Below are positions 51,132 through 60,130 of a stretch of 64,000 bases of DNA, piece after piece. The stretch's first letter is position 1, and each line of letters starts with the position of its first letter. The DNA comes from Methanocella conradii HZ254 (GTDB taxonomy: Archaea > Halobacteriota > Methanocellia > Methanocellales > Methanocellaceae), in contig NC_017034.1 of NCBI RefSeq assembly GCF_000251105.1, positions 1,426,001-1,490,000 of the forward strand. Direction: 5' to 3'. The notes beneath the pieces are model-generated. The model searched no databases. It was given only the letters and a program-made list of their open reading frames with translations, and had not been told where the DNA came from. A program made the translations under genes and the position numbers.

Positions 51132-51902
51132 ATGGAGTTTAAGCAAGGGCTTATGCTGGGCTTAGGCATTTTTTTGGCTTTGGCCGTCATGTTCGCAGTC
51201 ATCGGGAGGGCGGCCGCCGATGAGGCCCCCCTCTCCTACGCGGGAAGCAAGGAGCGTACCATTACTGTGACGGGCACCGGGTCAGTGTACACGGTGCCGG
51301 ACATTGCGAAGTTTAGCGCTGGCGTGGTGACCGAGTCGAATACTTCCGCTGACGCTCTGCAGAAGAACGCCCAGCTTATGGATAAGGTGGTCGGCGCCAT
51401 CAGGCAGACGGGCATACCTGAGAAGGATATCAGGACTGGCAAGGTTACTCTTGAGCCCGTGTATAACCATTATTCTCAGCCTCAGGGCTCTACTGAGAAG
51501 CCCAAAATCGTGGGCTATAGGGCTACGAATACCATAACGGTGACGGTAAGGGACCTGTCCAGGGTGGGCGATGCCGTCGACGCCGCCACCAATGCGGGTG
51601 CCAATAAGGTCGCTGGCGTGTCCTTTGAGCTATCCGAGGAAAGGTCTTCCGCCGCATATAAGGAGGCATTGAAGAAGGCCGTTAGCGATGGCGCTGACAA
51701 GGCAAGAACCATTGCGGATGCTGCCGGGACGGGCGCATTGACGCTCAAGTCTATCTCCGAGTCGGGCACTTATTACCCGCAGCCCTGCTACGTGGAATGG
51801 GGCGGCGCAGATTCTGCCAGGGCTGCGCCCATGGCCACGCCAGTCTTGCCTGGCGAGCAGAAGGTGCAGGCCACGGTCTCGATGGCGTACGCGTTTGAGT
51901 AG
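51132..51902 (+). CDS. SIMPL domain (DUF541) protein, exported
   Basis: 256 aa. An N-terminal helix (GLMLGLGIFLALAVMFAVIG) acts as signal or anchor. The DUF541 domain follows: ERTITVTGTGSVYTVPDIAK, ALQKNAQLMDKVVGAIRQTG, YRATNTITVTVRDLSRVGDA and the late AAPMATPVLPGEQKVQATVS. Family members are exported beta-rich proteins, some linked to oxidative stress; exact role unknown. Promoter-like TTATATAGTT at 51091. Confidence 0.86.
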   Translation: MEFKQGLMLGLGIFLALAVMFAVIGRAAADEAPLSYAGSKERTITVTGTGSVYTVPDIAKFSAGVVTESNTSADALQKNAQLMDKVVGAIRQTGIPEKDIRTGKVTLEPVYNHYSQPQGSTEKPKIVGYRATNTITVTVRDLSRVGDAVDAATNAGANKVAGVSFELSEERSSAAYKEALKKAVSDGADKARTIADAAGTGALTLKSISESGTYYPQPCYVEWGGADSARAAPMATPVLPGEQKVQATVSMAYAFE

Positions 51903-51917
51903 GCAGGGCCTTTTACC

Positions 51918-54395
51918 CTATTTTTTCATCCTCACGACCAGCACGTTACACGGCGCCCTCTTCACGACCTCGTCGGCCGTGCTCCCTAAAAGCCATTTAT
52001 GGTAAGCAGGCCGCTCGGTGGCCCCTATTATTATCAGGTCGTATTTCCCTTCCCCTGCCACTTTAATGATGCTATCTGCCACGTTGCCCGCGAGGAATAT
52101 TGCAGAGTGGTTGACGCCAGAACCCTGGGCCATCCTGTTAACTCCTTCAAGGATGGCTTCAGCTTCTTCCGATTCTGCCTTTTTGCTTACGTACATCGAC
52201 GTTATGCTACCCTTAAACTTTCTTTGCAGGGTGATGGCAACCTCAAGAGCCCTTGTCGCGTGTAAATACCCTGAGGTTGGGACGAGTATCTTTTCATATC
52301 GTATGGGCTTCATGTCGTTTGTATAGCTGAATACGGCCACATCGCACGGCGCGTTCCTCAACACGCCGTCCACGATGCTCCCGAACAATACCTTCTCGGC
52401 AATCGTACGCTGGCTAGACCCCATGACTATGAGGTCGCATCGCTTGCCCATCGCGGACTGGGCTATCGCCTCCGCAACCGACCTGGACGTTACAGCCTCC
52501 GCAGTAGCGTTTACCCCCCTCCTCTTCGCTTTATCTATGGCTGACATGAGGAGCGAGGATGCGCTATCGTCCATCACCGCGGCCTGGGTAGGAAGCTGGG
52601 GCGGCACAGCTATGGCCGTCATCAGGTGTAGCCTTCCACCCTCTTCCAGCAGGCCGCATGCGATATCAATGATGTTTTCGACCGTTTCCGGCCTTGATAG
52701 GGGTACGAGTATCTCGTGGTAAGCGGCTTTTCCTTTCGGCACTGCTTTTTGAATGGCGCTTTCATACCTGCCCTTAAGCTCGTGGGCGATCTCCGGGTGC
52801 AGCTCGTGGGCTACATCAGGGTGGGTGACCTGGGTGCCCGGGATGTGCTCCCTCCAGTCGAGGTTCTGGCTCCGCCTGTATACGAGGTACATCGCTATGC
52901 CCGCCACAAACCATAGCGTACCCACTATTTTCCCGATCTCGTGCAAGTTCAGGACCAGCATCCATACGAAGAGGCAGACAAAGAACCCCAGCAGAGGCAG
53001 GACCGGCACAACCCACCTTTTATCTCCAGCCCTAACTTTGAAAGCGAATGGCGACTTATACGGCCTGTAGAGCTCAGGCCTTTTATTCCTCAGCATGATG
53101 AGCGACAGGTTGACCAGCATGAACGACACGAGCGCCCCATAATTATAAAGGTCTCCCAGGATTATCGTGGGGTCCTCGTGGCTCAACTTATAGGTGCCCA
53201 TGAACCATACGAAAAGTACGAAGCCTATGGATGCGAGGCTGAATATGATGATGGTCCTGGTGGGAACCCTGTACTTTGGGTGTAGCTTGCTGAACCATAC
53301 GGGCATTATCTTATGGCGGGACATGGAGTACGTGACCCTGGATGCGCCTATAACGCCCGTATTCGTAGACATGAGCAGCATGAGCACGCCGAGCAGTCCC
53401 ACCCAGAGCGGTAATAATGCTACGAGTGGATTGGAGGGGCTCAGCCCCATGCTTATTCCTTTAGCGACGCCCGTGACAGGGTCGTTTTGATAAGTCGTGC
53501 CCAGAGTGGATGGAGACATGGTTGGAAGCCCTACCGCCAGGGTGCATAATAGCAGCCCTGCGAGCATGACGGCGACTATCAGGGCCTTTGTAGACTTGGG
53601 GATGGTCCTGTCCGGCCTCCTGGTCTCCTCGGCAGCCTGGGATATGGATTCCAGGCCGATGAAAGATACCATAGCCACGGTAATTCCCCAGCCAAAGCTC
53701 GTCCATGATACCCCGCTGCCGAGCTGGGTGATGTTATGGATGAAGGTCGGGAGGCTCCAGACGAGGGCGAACCCGGCCAGCAGGAGTGTCGCCTCGCTTA
53801 TAATGCTTATTATCGATAGGGCGATATTCAGGTTAGCCGACTCCCTGATGCCGATATAGTTTAAGGCCATTAAAATGATACATAGCGCGATGGTGCCAAC
53901 GGCCTGGAACGTGTAGCTGGGCGAGCCTGGAGCATTGATGCTATTAAGCCCGGAGAGCGCCCCAACGTAAGGCACTCCCGCCATGCCCAGGTTTGCGAGG
54001 AAGCTGCCAAGGTAGCCCATCGTTATCCAGCCAAACAGGGCTATATCGATGGTGTAATCAAGTAATAGCCCCCATCCTGCGACAAAGCCCCAGAAATCGT
54101 CGAAAGCCTCCCTGGCAAATATCGACGCTCCCCCGGCCATCGGTATCGCTGAAGCGAGCTCCGCGTAGCTCAGCGCTGTGAATATGTAGCCGAGGGCGGC
54201 GATTGCAAGAGCGAGGGGGGCGGCTCCGCCGGCAAAGAACAGGACCAGCCCTAAGGCCACGTATATATCGGCGCCCACGTCTGCAAAGCCTATGGAGAAT
54301 GATCCGAAAACTCCAAGGTCCCTTTTTAGCTTTATGACCTCTACTCTGGGTTCGGATATTTGCCCTGCCTGCTGTGCCTTTATCGGTCCGGCCAT
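51918..54395 (-). CDS. APC-family amino acid transporter fused to two UspA domains
   Basis: 825 aa from ATG 54395 (the frame runs on to a TTG at 54413). Residues 1-490 are an APC permease with 12 helices (GSFSIGFADVGADIYVALGL, AIPMAGGASIFAREAF, SFIGLESISQAAEETRRPDR). Residues 530-825 are two UspA folds: the first with YHEILVPLSRPETVENII and VMGSSQRTIAEKVLFGSIVD, the second with RYEKILVPTSGYLHATRALE and IIGATERPAYHKWLLGSTAD, the ATP-binding G-x2-G-x9-G-S pattern. The C-terminal domains probably gate transport by nucleotide or stress state (inference). Confidence 0.9.
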   Translation of the reverse strand: MAGPIKAQQAGQISEPRVEVIKLKRDLGVFGSFSIGFADVGADIYVALGLVLFFAGGAAPLALAIAALGYIFTALSYAELASAIPMAGGASIFAREAFDDFWGFVAGWGLLLDYTIDIALFGWITMGYLGSFLANLGMAGVPYVGALSGLNSINAPGSPSYTFQAVGTIALCIILMALNYIGIRESANLNIALSIISIISEATLLLAGFALVWSLPTFIHNITQLGSGVSWTSFGWGITVAMVSFIGLESISQAAEETRRPDRTIPKSTKALIVAVMLAGLLLCTLAVGLPTMSPSTLGTTYQNDPVTGVAKGISMGLSPSNPLVALLPLWVGLLGVLMLLMSTNTGVIGASRVTYSMSRHKIMPVWFSKLHPKYRVPTRTIIIFSLASIGFVLFVWFMGTYKLSHEDPTIILGDLYNYGALVSFMLVNLSLIMLRNKRPELYRPYKSPFAFKVRAGDKRWVVPVLPLLGFFVCLFVWMLVLNLHEIGKIVGTLWFVAGIAMYLVYRRSQNLDWREHIPGTQVTHPDVAHELHPEIAHELKGRYESAIQKAVPKGKAAYHEILVPLSRPETVENIIDIACGLLEEGGRLHLMTAIAVPPQLPTQAAVMDDSASSLLMSAIDKAKRRGVNATAEAVTSRSVAEAIAQSAMGKRCDLIVMGSSQRTIAEKVLFGSIVDGVLRNAPCDVAVFSYTNDMKPIRYEKILVPTSGYLHATRALEVAITLQRKFKGSITSMYVSKKAESEEAEAILEGVNRMAQGSGVNHSAIFLAGNVADSIIKVAGEGKYDLIIIGATERPAYHKWLLGSTADEVVKRAPCNVLVVRMKK

Positions 54396-54470
54396 AACGT
54401 CTCTACACAGCAACGAAATGAAAAGCTATATAAGGATTTTCGCTGGGCATATACTTCCTATATTTAAAAG

Positions 54471-55268
54471 TTACTGTTGAGTGGACGCTGACTTTACCAT
54501 TAAAATAGGGCAGGGAGCCTTCTTAACCAGCCTGTCCGCGGTCGAGCCCAGCAAGAACTGGTAGTATAGCGGCCTCTCCGTTGCTCCTATCATCATGAGG
54601 TCGTACCCTTTATCCGCCTCGTCCAGTATGGTCTCCACAACGGGGCCTCTCCTGTGTAGCGCACGATGCTTTATGCCCATGGCGGTTAAGCTTTCGCTGA
54701 CAGGCTTGAGGGCCTTTATAGCCTCCTCGTTGCTGTCTCCGACGTAGAGGACCGTGATGTCGCTACCATGCTGCCTGTATAGCTGCTCTGCCAGCCGTGC
54801 GGCGCTCACCGAGTGCTGGTGCCCTGAGGTGGGGATCAATATCCTATTATACCTCATTTCCCTATCGTCCATGTACCTGAAGGCTATGACCTCGACCCTC
54901 GCCTTTCTTATGACCTCGTCCACGTTGCTCCCGAAGATGTACTTTAAATGCTTCCTGTAAGTCGAATTGGCCATGAGTATCAGGTCGTATCCGCCGGAGG
55001 TGGCCTCATCCAGTATCCCCGCCGCCACGGATAAGGATTTTTTGACCCTGTAGTCGACCCTCATGCCTTCCGAGGCAGAGAGGAGGTGCGTCGTAGAGAT
55101 AGTGCTCATAGCCCTCCTCCACTCTGCCGGGGAGATCGTGAAAAGCTCCGATGCGATGACATGTAAAAAAGTGATCTCCCCTCCGGGCTTCAGGAAATGG
55201 TTGACGAAGTCCACGAGAAACTTCAGGTTGGACGTTCTCGTGATGGGTATGAGCATCTTCCCGTACAC
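54471..55268 (-). CDS. Tandem UspA universal stress protein
   Basis: 265 aa from GTG 55268 (VYGKMLIPITRTSN), with AGGTG 5 nt upstream; an ATG at 55316 that overlaps the preceding stop (TAATG) is the alternative. Two UspA folds: residues 1-135 (ANSTYRKHLKYIFGSNVDEV) and 140-265 (RYNRILIPTSGHQHSVSAAR; IGATERPLYYQFLLGSTADR). The second domain has the same IGATERP-x-Y motif as the fused transporter downstream, so the two proteins are relatives and may share a partner. Confidence 0.85.
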   Translation of the reverse strand: MYGKMLIPITRTSNLKFLVDFVNHFLKPGGEITFLHVIASELFTISPAEWRRAMSTISTTHLLSASEGMRVDYRVKKSLSVAAGILDEATSGGYDLILMANSTYRKHLKYIFGSNVDEVIRKARVEVIAFRYMDDREMRYNRILIPTSGHQHSVSAARLAEQLYRQHGSDITVLYVGDSNEEAIKALKPVSESLTAMGIKHRALHRRGPVVETILDEADKGYDLMMIGATERPLYYQFLLGSTADRLVKKAPCPILMVKSASTQQ

Positions 55269-55315
55269 GCTAGCACCTGGATTTACTGTCAATTGGGAAA
55301 GGTGTGATATAAACA

Positions 55316-56164
55316 TTATCGTTTAAGCTCGGCCGCCAATAGCTTGACGGCTTCGAATATTTCCCTGGGGTTGGCGCCCCAGTGGACGGCCACCCCCTTT
55401 GTTCCGTTGATGTTTTTCAGGCCGAGCCTTTCCGACTGGCAGCACCTCAATATGAAGGGGCGGGATGGCTTGGGGCTGGATAGAGGGCATATATTAACAT
55501 GCTCGTATGCCTTCCCCGGGTACCTCGCCTCAAACACGAGCTTTGACGTGTTACATCCCACGAGCTTGATGTCTCCTACAGGCTCCAGGTCAAGGGAGTC
55601 GAGGAACAGCCCGTTAAGGCCGGAGGCGCGGCAGGGGAATATGGTCGTCCTGCCAGGGTCCTCATAGTCCTTCAGGTCTACTACATGGTACTTGAAGTCG
55701 AGCATCATATCTCCATACATGCCCGCCTCGTCCTGCCTTTTTATATTAAACGCCAGCCAGGCGGGCCAGGGCGGGGCAACGTCGAACACGTCCACCTCCG
55801 TGAGGGCGGAGAGGTCGGGCTTATGCACGAAATTGTAGTGCTTATCGACCCCCCTGAACACGACGGTATTGATGCCATTCTTGCATAGCTTTGCGGCCTT
55901 TTTTATCAGGTCAGCCCTGTTTGTGATATCCACCTGTTGCTCAAACACCAGTGTCTCGTCAGCCTCAGAAATCTTACGAGCGTGCCCCCTCCTCCTCATT
56001 ATGTCTTCGCCCTCGCCCTGCACCTCATACACCTCGCACCTATCGGGCGCATCGAAAATGAGCAGGTATTGCGTGGAAAAATATACCGCGTCCTCGGGCC
56101 GGTAATCCTTCCTGGCATACTTATCGACCACGCCGACGAGCCTGCAATGAGATGGGAATATCAT
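55316..56164 (-). CDS. Unknown 282-aa protein at the end of the aks operon
   Basis: Not recognised. It starts by overlapping the aksF stop by 4 bp, so it is translated with the coenzyme B genes. Soluble, mixed alpha/beta, with many cysteines: HCRLVGVVDKYARKDYRPED, EVYEVQGEGEDIMRRRGHAR, GINTVVFRGVDKHYNFVHKP, TTIFPCRASGLNGLFLDS, LVGCNTSKLVF and a C-terminal FILRCCQSERLGLKN, GVAVHWGANPREIFEAVK. The VHWGANPR end looks like a ligand loop. Conservation of this position would suggest a role in coenzyme B or 2-oxosuberate metabolism; nothing in the sequence proves it. Confidence 0.7.
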   Translation of the reverse strand: MIFPSHCRLVGVVDKYARKDYRPEDAVYFSTQYLLIFDAPDRCEVYEVQGEGEDIMRRRGHARKISEADETLVFEQQVDITNRADLIKKAAKLCKNGINTVVFRGVDKHYNFVHKPDLSALTEVDVFDVAPPWPAWLAFNIKRQDEAGMYGDMMLDFKYHVVDLKDYEDPGRTTIFPCRASGLNGLFLDSLDLEPVGDIKLVGCNTSKLVFEARYPGKAYEHVNICPLSSPKPSRPFILRCCQSERLGLKNINGTKGVAVHWGANPREIFEAVKLLAAELKR

Positions 56165-57132
56165 GGTGCCTCCAGATATTTTAGCAGTGATCGCCTAACG
56201 TCCGAGGTCTTATACGCGCCGCCCAGGTCGGGGGTGAGCACGCCATCCGCCAGCGTCCTATCGACGGCCCGCTGCACCATCTCCGCCTCCTTACCGCGCC
56301 CCGCCCATTCGAGCAGCATCTTAGCGCTAAGGACGGCGGCGATGGGGTTGGCTATGCCCTTCCCGGCTATGTCAGGGGCGCTGCCGTGCACCGGCTCAAA
56401 GAGGGCGTAGCGGTCTCCAATGTTGGCGCTGGGAGAAAGCCCCAGGCCCCCTATGAGCGCTGCAGCCTCATCGGACAGGATGTCGCCGAAAAGGTTGGTG
56501 GTGACGATAGTGTCAAACCTCGACGGGTCTCTTATAAGGTTGTATGCCATAGCGTCCACGAGCATCTCCTCATAAGGCACGCTCAGTTCCTTAGCCACCT
56601 CTATGCAAACATCCCTGAAAAGCTCGCAGGAGCGCAGCACGTTGGCCTTATGGACGATGGTCAGCTTTTTCAGGCCGGGCCGCCGGCACGCCATCCTGGC
56701 TATGCGCTCGCTGGCATGCCTCGTTATCTTCCTGGTGGAGAGGACCATGTCCTCAGATACCTCCTCCATGCCACAATATAAATCCTCACAGTTCTCCCTA
56801 TAAATGGTAAAGTCTACCCGGTAGGGCGATACCAGGCACGACTTGAAAGGCCTGACGTTGGCGTACATGTCTAGCTCCCTGCGCAGCGTCAGGATGACGC
56901 TCCTGTAGCACTTCTTTGGAGGAGTGGTAATGGCGCCAAACAGTATGCAATCACATTTTTTAACGTTTTCGAAGTCCTCCTCGGACATTGCGACGCCCTC
57001 GCGGAGGAAGCGCTCATGGCCCACATCGACGTGGACGTACTCTGCGCCGGGCAAAACTGCCTTTAATACGTCCACGGCGACCGGCACGACCTCCCTGCCT
57101 ATGCCGTCGCCAGGCAACACGGCTATCCTCAT
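56161..57132 (-). CDS. aksF: Homoisocitrate/isopropylmalate-type dehydrogenase (AksF)
   Basis: 323 aa, short archaeal form of the beta-decarboxylating dehydrogenase family. LPGDGIGREVVPVAVDVLKA, YANVRPFKS, the substrate loop YRENCEDLYCGMEE, TIVHKANVLRSCELFRDVC, TNLFGDILSDEAAALIGGLG and HGSAPDIAGKGIANPIAAVL are the family signatures. It oxidises (homo)n-isocitrates to 2-oxoacids. The assignment to coenzyme B rather than leucine rests on the neighbouring AksE signature and homocitrate synthase. 4-bp overlaps on both sides. Confidence 0.88.
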   Translation of the reverse strand: MRIAVLPGDGIGREVVPVAVDVLKAVLPGAEYVHVDVGHERFLREGVAMSEEDFENVKKCDCILFGAITTPPKKCYRSVILTLRRELDMYANVRPFKSCLVSPYRVDFTIYRENCEDLYCGMEEVSEDMVLSTRKITRHASERIARMACRRPGLKKLTIVHKANVLRSCELFRDVCIEVAKELSVPYEEMLVDAMAYNLIRDPSRFDTIVTTNLFGDILSDEAAALIGGLGLSPSANIGDRYALFEPVHGSAPDIAGKGIANPIAAVLSAKMLLEWAGRGKEAEMVQRAVDRTLADGVLTPDLGGAYKTSDVRRSLLKYLEAP

Positions 57133-57602
57133 CGCACGCCCCTCCTGTACGCCACCAGGCCGCCCGCCTTCAGGATGTCCTGTAGGAACTCTGGCAGCCT
57201 CGTGCTTTCATATTCCCTGCCTCCTGCCTTCACTATGCCATTATCCAGGTCTACCTCGACGACGTCTCCGCTCTCGACCGCATCGCAGATGTTGGCCTCG
57301 ACGATGGGCAGGCCCACGTTGATGGCGTTCCTGAAGAAGATGCGGGCGAAAGACCTGGCGACCACACAGCTTATGCCCGCATATTTAAGGGCCATGGGGG
57401 CCTGCTCCCTCGACGAGCCGCACCCGAAGTTCTTGCCGGCCACGATGATGTCGCCCGGTGCCGGCTTAAATCCGGCATCTAGTCCCTCCATGGCGTGCTC
57501 ACCCAGCGATCTGAGATCAGTCGTCCGCAGGTATTTCCCGGGGATGATGACATCAGTGTCCACGTTATCCCCGAATTTCCATGCCCTGCCCTTAAATTTC
57601 AC
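57129..57602 (-). CDS. aksE: Homoaconitase small subunit (AksE)
   Basis: 157 aa swivel-domain subunit. The loop GKYLRTTD holds Tyr24-Leu25-Arg26-Thr27: the YLRT sequence with Arg26 that I recall as distinguishing methanogen homoaconitase (MJ1271) from isopropylmalate isomerase (YLVx at this place). Other motifs: NVDTDVIIPG, KNFGCGSSREQAPMALKYAG. It forms a complex with AksD and dehydrates/rehydrates homocitrate and its longer homologues. Overlaps aksD and aksF by 4 bp. Confidence 0.88.
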   Translation of the reverse strand: MKFKGRAWKFGDNVDTDVIIPGKYLRTTDLRSLGEHAMEGLDAGFKPAPGDIIVAGKNFGCGSSREQAPMALKYAGISCVVARSFARIFFRNAINVGLPIVEANICDAVESGDVVEVDLDNGIVKAGGREYESTRLPEFLQDILKAGGLVAYRRGVR

Positions 57603-58837
57603 AGGTATCGCCTCGGGTCCGCTATCTTTCCCTCGATTGCCGTTGCAGCGGCAGTAAGAGGCGAGCCAAGATAGACTTCAGCCCCTTTACCCATCCGCCC
57701 CCTGAAATTACGGTTCGTTGTGGACATGCACGCCTCCCCCTGCGCTAAAACGCCCATGTGTCCGCCCAGGCAGGGGCCGCAACCGGGGTTACATATGGTC
57801 GCCCCGGCCTTTAGAAGGGTGGCGGCGACGCCGCTGCTTATCGCCTCGAGCATAACTCCCCTGGATGCCGGTATCACCAGGGTCCTGCACTTCACCTTCC
57901 TCCCATCGAGGATGCGGGCAGCCTCCCGCAGGTCCTCAAAGCGCCCATTAGTACAGGAGCCTATGAGCACCTGGTCTATATGCCTGCCCTCCACCTCCTC
58001 CACGTCATGGACGTTGTCCACCTCAAAAGGGCATGCCACCAGCGGGGATATGCGAGAGTCAAAATGATATTCGTCACAATATGAGGCATCATTTGCGTAT
58101 ACGGGCGCGTATGGCTCTACAGCCCTTCCTTCCAGGTATGCCTCCGTCCTGGCATCCGGCGGCACGATGCCCGCCTTGGCGCCCATCTCTATCGCCATGT
58201 TGCACAGCGTCATCCTGCCCGCCATCGACATCTCGCTTATAGTCGAGCCGTAAAACTCCAGCGCCTTATAAGCCGCTCCATCAGCCTTAACGTGCTTAAT
58301 AACGTGCAAGGCAACATCCTTGGCAGTAACCCCTTTTGGTAAGCCTCCATCGATCGTGACCTTGATGGTCTCAGGCACCCTGAACCAGAGCTTCCCTGAA
58401 GCGTATATCTCGGCCATGTCAGTGGCGCCCACCCCGGTGCCAAAGGCCCCGAAGGCGCCATATGTACACGAGTGCGAGTCCGCCCCAACCACCACCTTGC
58501 CAGGCATGGCAAACCCTTTTTCGGCCATGACCTGATGGCATATGCCCTCCCCAACGTCGTAAAAGTGCACTATCCCATGGGAGAAGGCCCACTCCCTCAA
58601 CTCCTTATGAAGGAGCGCCGTCGTCTCATTATTGGCGGGCACCAGATGGTCAAGGGGGATGATGATGCGCGATGGGTCCCACACCTTATCGACGCCCATT
58701 TCCTTAAGCGCTTTCACGGCGAGCACCGATGTGCCATCGTGGCTCATGGCATAGTCCACCCTCGCAATGACGAACTCTCCCGCGCATGCCTTTTTGCCCG
58801 CTGCCCGGCCCAGTATTTCCTCGCTTATAGTCCCCAC
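57599..58837 (-). CDS. aksD: Homoaconitase large subunit (AksD)
   Basis: 412 aa from GTG 58837, which has AGGTG 7 nt upstream; longer in-frame starts to 58879 add a hydrophobic stretch with no family match. Fe-S ligands: the early HSCTYGAFGAFGTGVGATD, then IGSCTNGRFEDL and NPGCGPCLGGHMG. VDYAMSHDGTS and FYDVGEGICHQVMAEKGFAM are substrate motifs. Large subunit of the two-part aconitase-like dehydratase with AksE. First gene of the operon; its promoter shares a 105-bp gap with aksA. Confidence 0.9.
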   Translation of the reverse strand: MGTISEEILGRAAGKKACAGEFVIARVDYAMSHDGTSVLAVKALKEMGVDKVWDPSRIIIPLDHLVPANNETTALLHKELREWAFSHGIVHFYDVGEGICHQVMAEKGFAMPGKVVVGADSHSCTYGAFGAFGTGVGATDMAEIYASGKLWFRVPETIKVTIDGGLPKGVTAKDVALHVIKHVKADGAAYKALEFYGSTISEMSMAGRMTLCNMAIEMGAKAGIVPPDARTEAYLEGRAVEPYAPVYANDASYCDEYHFDSRISPLVACPFEVDNVHDVEEVEGRHIDQVLIGSCTNGRFEDLREAARILDGRKVKCRTLVIPASRGVMLEAISSGVAATLLKAGATICNPGCGPCLGGHMGVLAQGEACMSTTNRNFRGRMGKGAEVYLGSPLTAAATAIEGKIADPRRYL

Positions 58838-58942
58838 GATATGACACCTATGATAGAAAATTATTAGTACATACATCATTTTATAGTTTCTTGTGAACGA
58901 AGATTTCGTTATCGAAATTTTCGTCTATAAGCGGCGATTGAC

Positions 58943-60130
58943 ATGGCCGGGTTTTCTAAGAATGATTGGATGAAGCACGTAAAAATGGGGCCGCTCGACG
59001 TGGAGATATGCGACGTCACCCTGAGGGATGGCGAGCAGACGCCGGGCGTATCGTTCACGAAAGAGGAAAAAATGGAGATAGCCCGGACGCTTGACGAGAT
59101 AGGCGTTGAGGTAATAGAGGCCGGTTTTCCTGTTGTGTCCCAAGGGGAGAAAGATGCTGTCAAGGCTATTGCGCGTATGGGCCTGGACGCGAAGATATGC
59201 TGCCTGGCGCGTGCCGTCAAAGAAGACGTCGACGCGGTGCTCGATTGTGACGCTGATATAGTGGGCATATTCATGGGCACCTCGGAGCTCCACCTAAAGT
59301 ATAAGCATAAGAAGACCCAGGAAGAGGCCATTGACTGCATGGTCACGGCCCTCGAGCACGCGAAGAGGCATGGGCTAGTCGTGCGGTTCGCTGCCGAGGA
59401 CTCCACCCGCACTGACCTGGAGTTTTTGAAGCGATTCTATAAGGCCGGCGAGGAGGCCGGGGCGGACTACGTGAGCATTGCGGACACTGTTGGAGCCATG
59501 AACCCTACGACTATGAAGTATCTTGTCTCTGAGATAAGGAAGGCCGTGAGCATACCAGTATGCGTCCATTGCCACGACGACCTGGGCCTGGCGGTCGCTA
59601 ACACCCTGGCGGCGGCGGAGGCGGGCGCAAGGCAGCTACACACGACCGTGAACGGCATCGGCGAGCGGGCCGGGAACGCGGCGCTCGAAGAGGTGCTCAT
59701 GGGGCTTCTCATTCATTATAATGTAGACCGCTATGATACCACCCGGCTTAAGGGGCTTTCAGACATGGTGGCAAGATACTCGGGAATCGCCGTGGCAAAG
59801 AATAAGGCAGTCGTGGGCGCTAACGCCTTCGCCCACGAGTCCGGAATCCACATCGCCGCCCTCCTCGAGAACGACCGCACTTACGAGCTGTACTCCCCTG
59901 AATTAGTGGGCGGCAGCAGGGAGTTCATACTTGGCAAGCATAGCGGCAGCAAGGCATTATGTTACATGGCCCGGCAGATGGGATACACGCTTTCCCAGGC
60001 TGAGACAAGCCTCATCCTTGAGGAGATAAAGCGCCTGAGCGACATGAAGAAGTCCCTACGCAAGGAAGAGCTGGCCGAGCTGATATCGAGGACGCTGACG
60101 GACAAAAAGTTGAGCATGACGAAGGCTTAA
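58943..60130 (+). CDS. aksA: Homocitrate synthase (AksA)
   Basis: 395 aa. An HMGL-like TIM barrel with DVTLRDGEQTPGVSFTKEEK, MGTSELHLKYKHKKTQEEAI, the metal motif VHCHDDLGLAVANTLAA and NGIGERAGNAALEEV. It ends without the large LeuA regulatory domain, as in AksA/NifV homocitrate synthases. It condenses acetyl-CoA with 2-oxoglutarate, 2-oxoadipate and 2-oxopimelate in successive rounds, leading to 2-oxosuberate for the side chain of coenzyme B. Divergent from aksDEF, and its stop overlaps the TPP-enzyme gene stop by 4 bp. Confidence 0.88.
   Translation: MAGFSKNDWMKHVKMGPLDVEICDVTLRDGEQTPGVSFTKEEKMEIARTLDEIGVEVIEAGFPVVSQGEKDAVKAIARMGLDAKICCLARAVKEDVDAVLDCDADIVGIFMGTSELHLKYKHKKTQEEAIDCMVTALEHAKRHGLVVRFAAEDSTRTDLEFLKRFYKAGEEAGADYVSIADTVGAMNPTTMKYLVSEIRKAVSIPVCVHCHDDLGLAVANTLAAAEAGARQLHTTVNGIGERAGNAALEEVLMGLLIHYNVDRYDTTRLKGLSDMVARYSGIAVAKNKAVVGANAFAHESGIHIAALLENDRTYELYSPELVGGSREFILGKHSGSKALCYMARQMGYTLSQAETSLILEEIKRLSDMKKSLRKEELAELISRTLTDKKLSMTKA

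Noticed and set aside
56161..58837. leuBCD for leucine synthesis
   Set aside because: The YLRT loop with Arg26 in the small subunit and the short homocitrate-synthase form of the adjacent gene favour the coenzyme B pathway, though dual use is not excluded.
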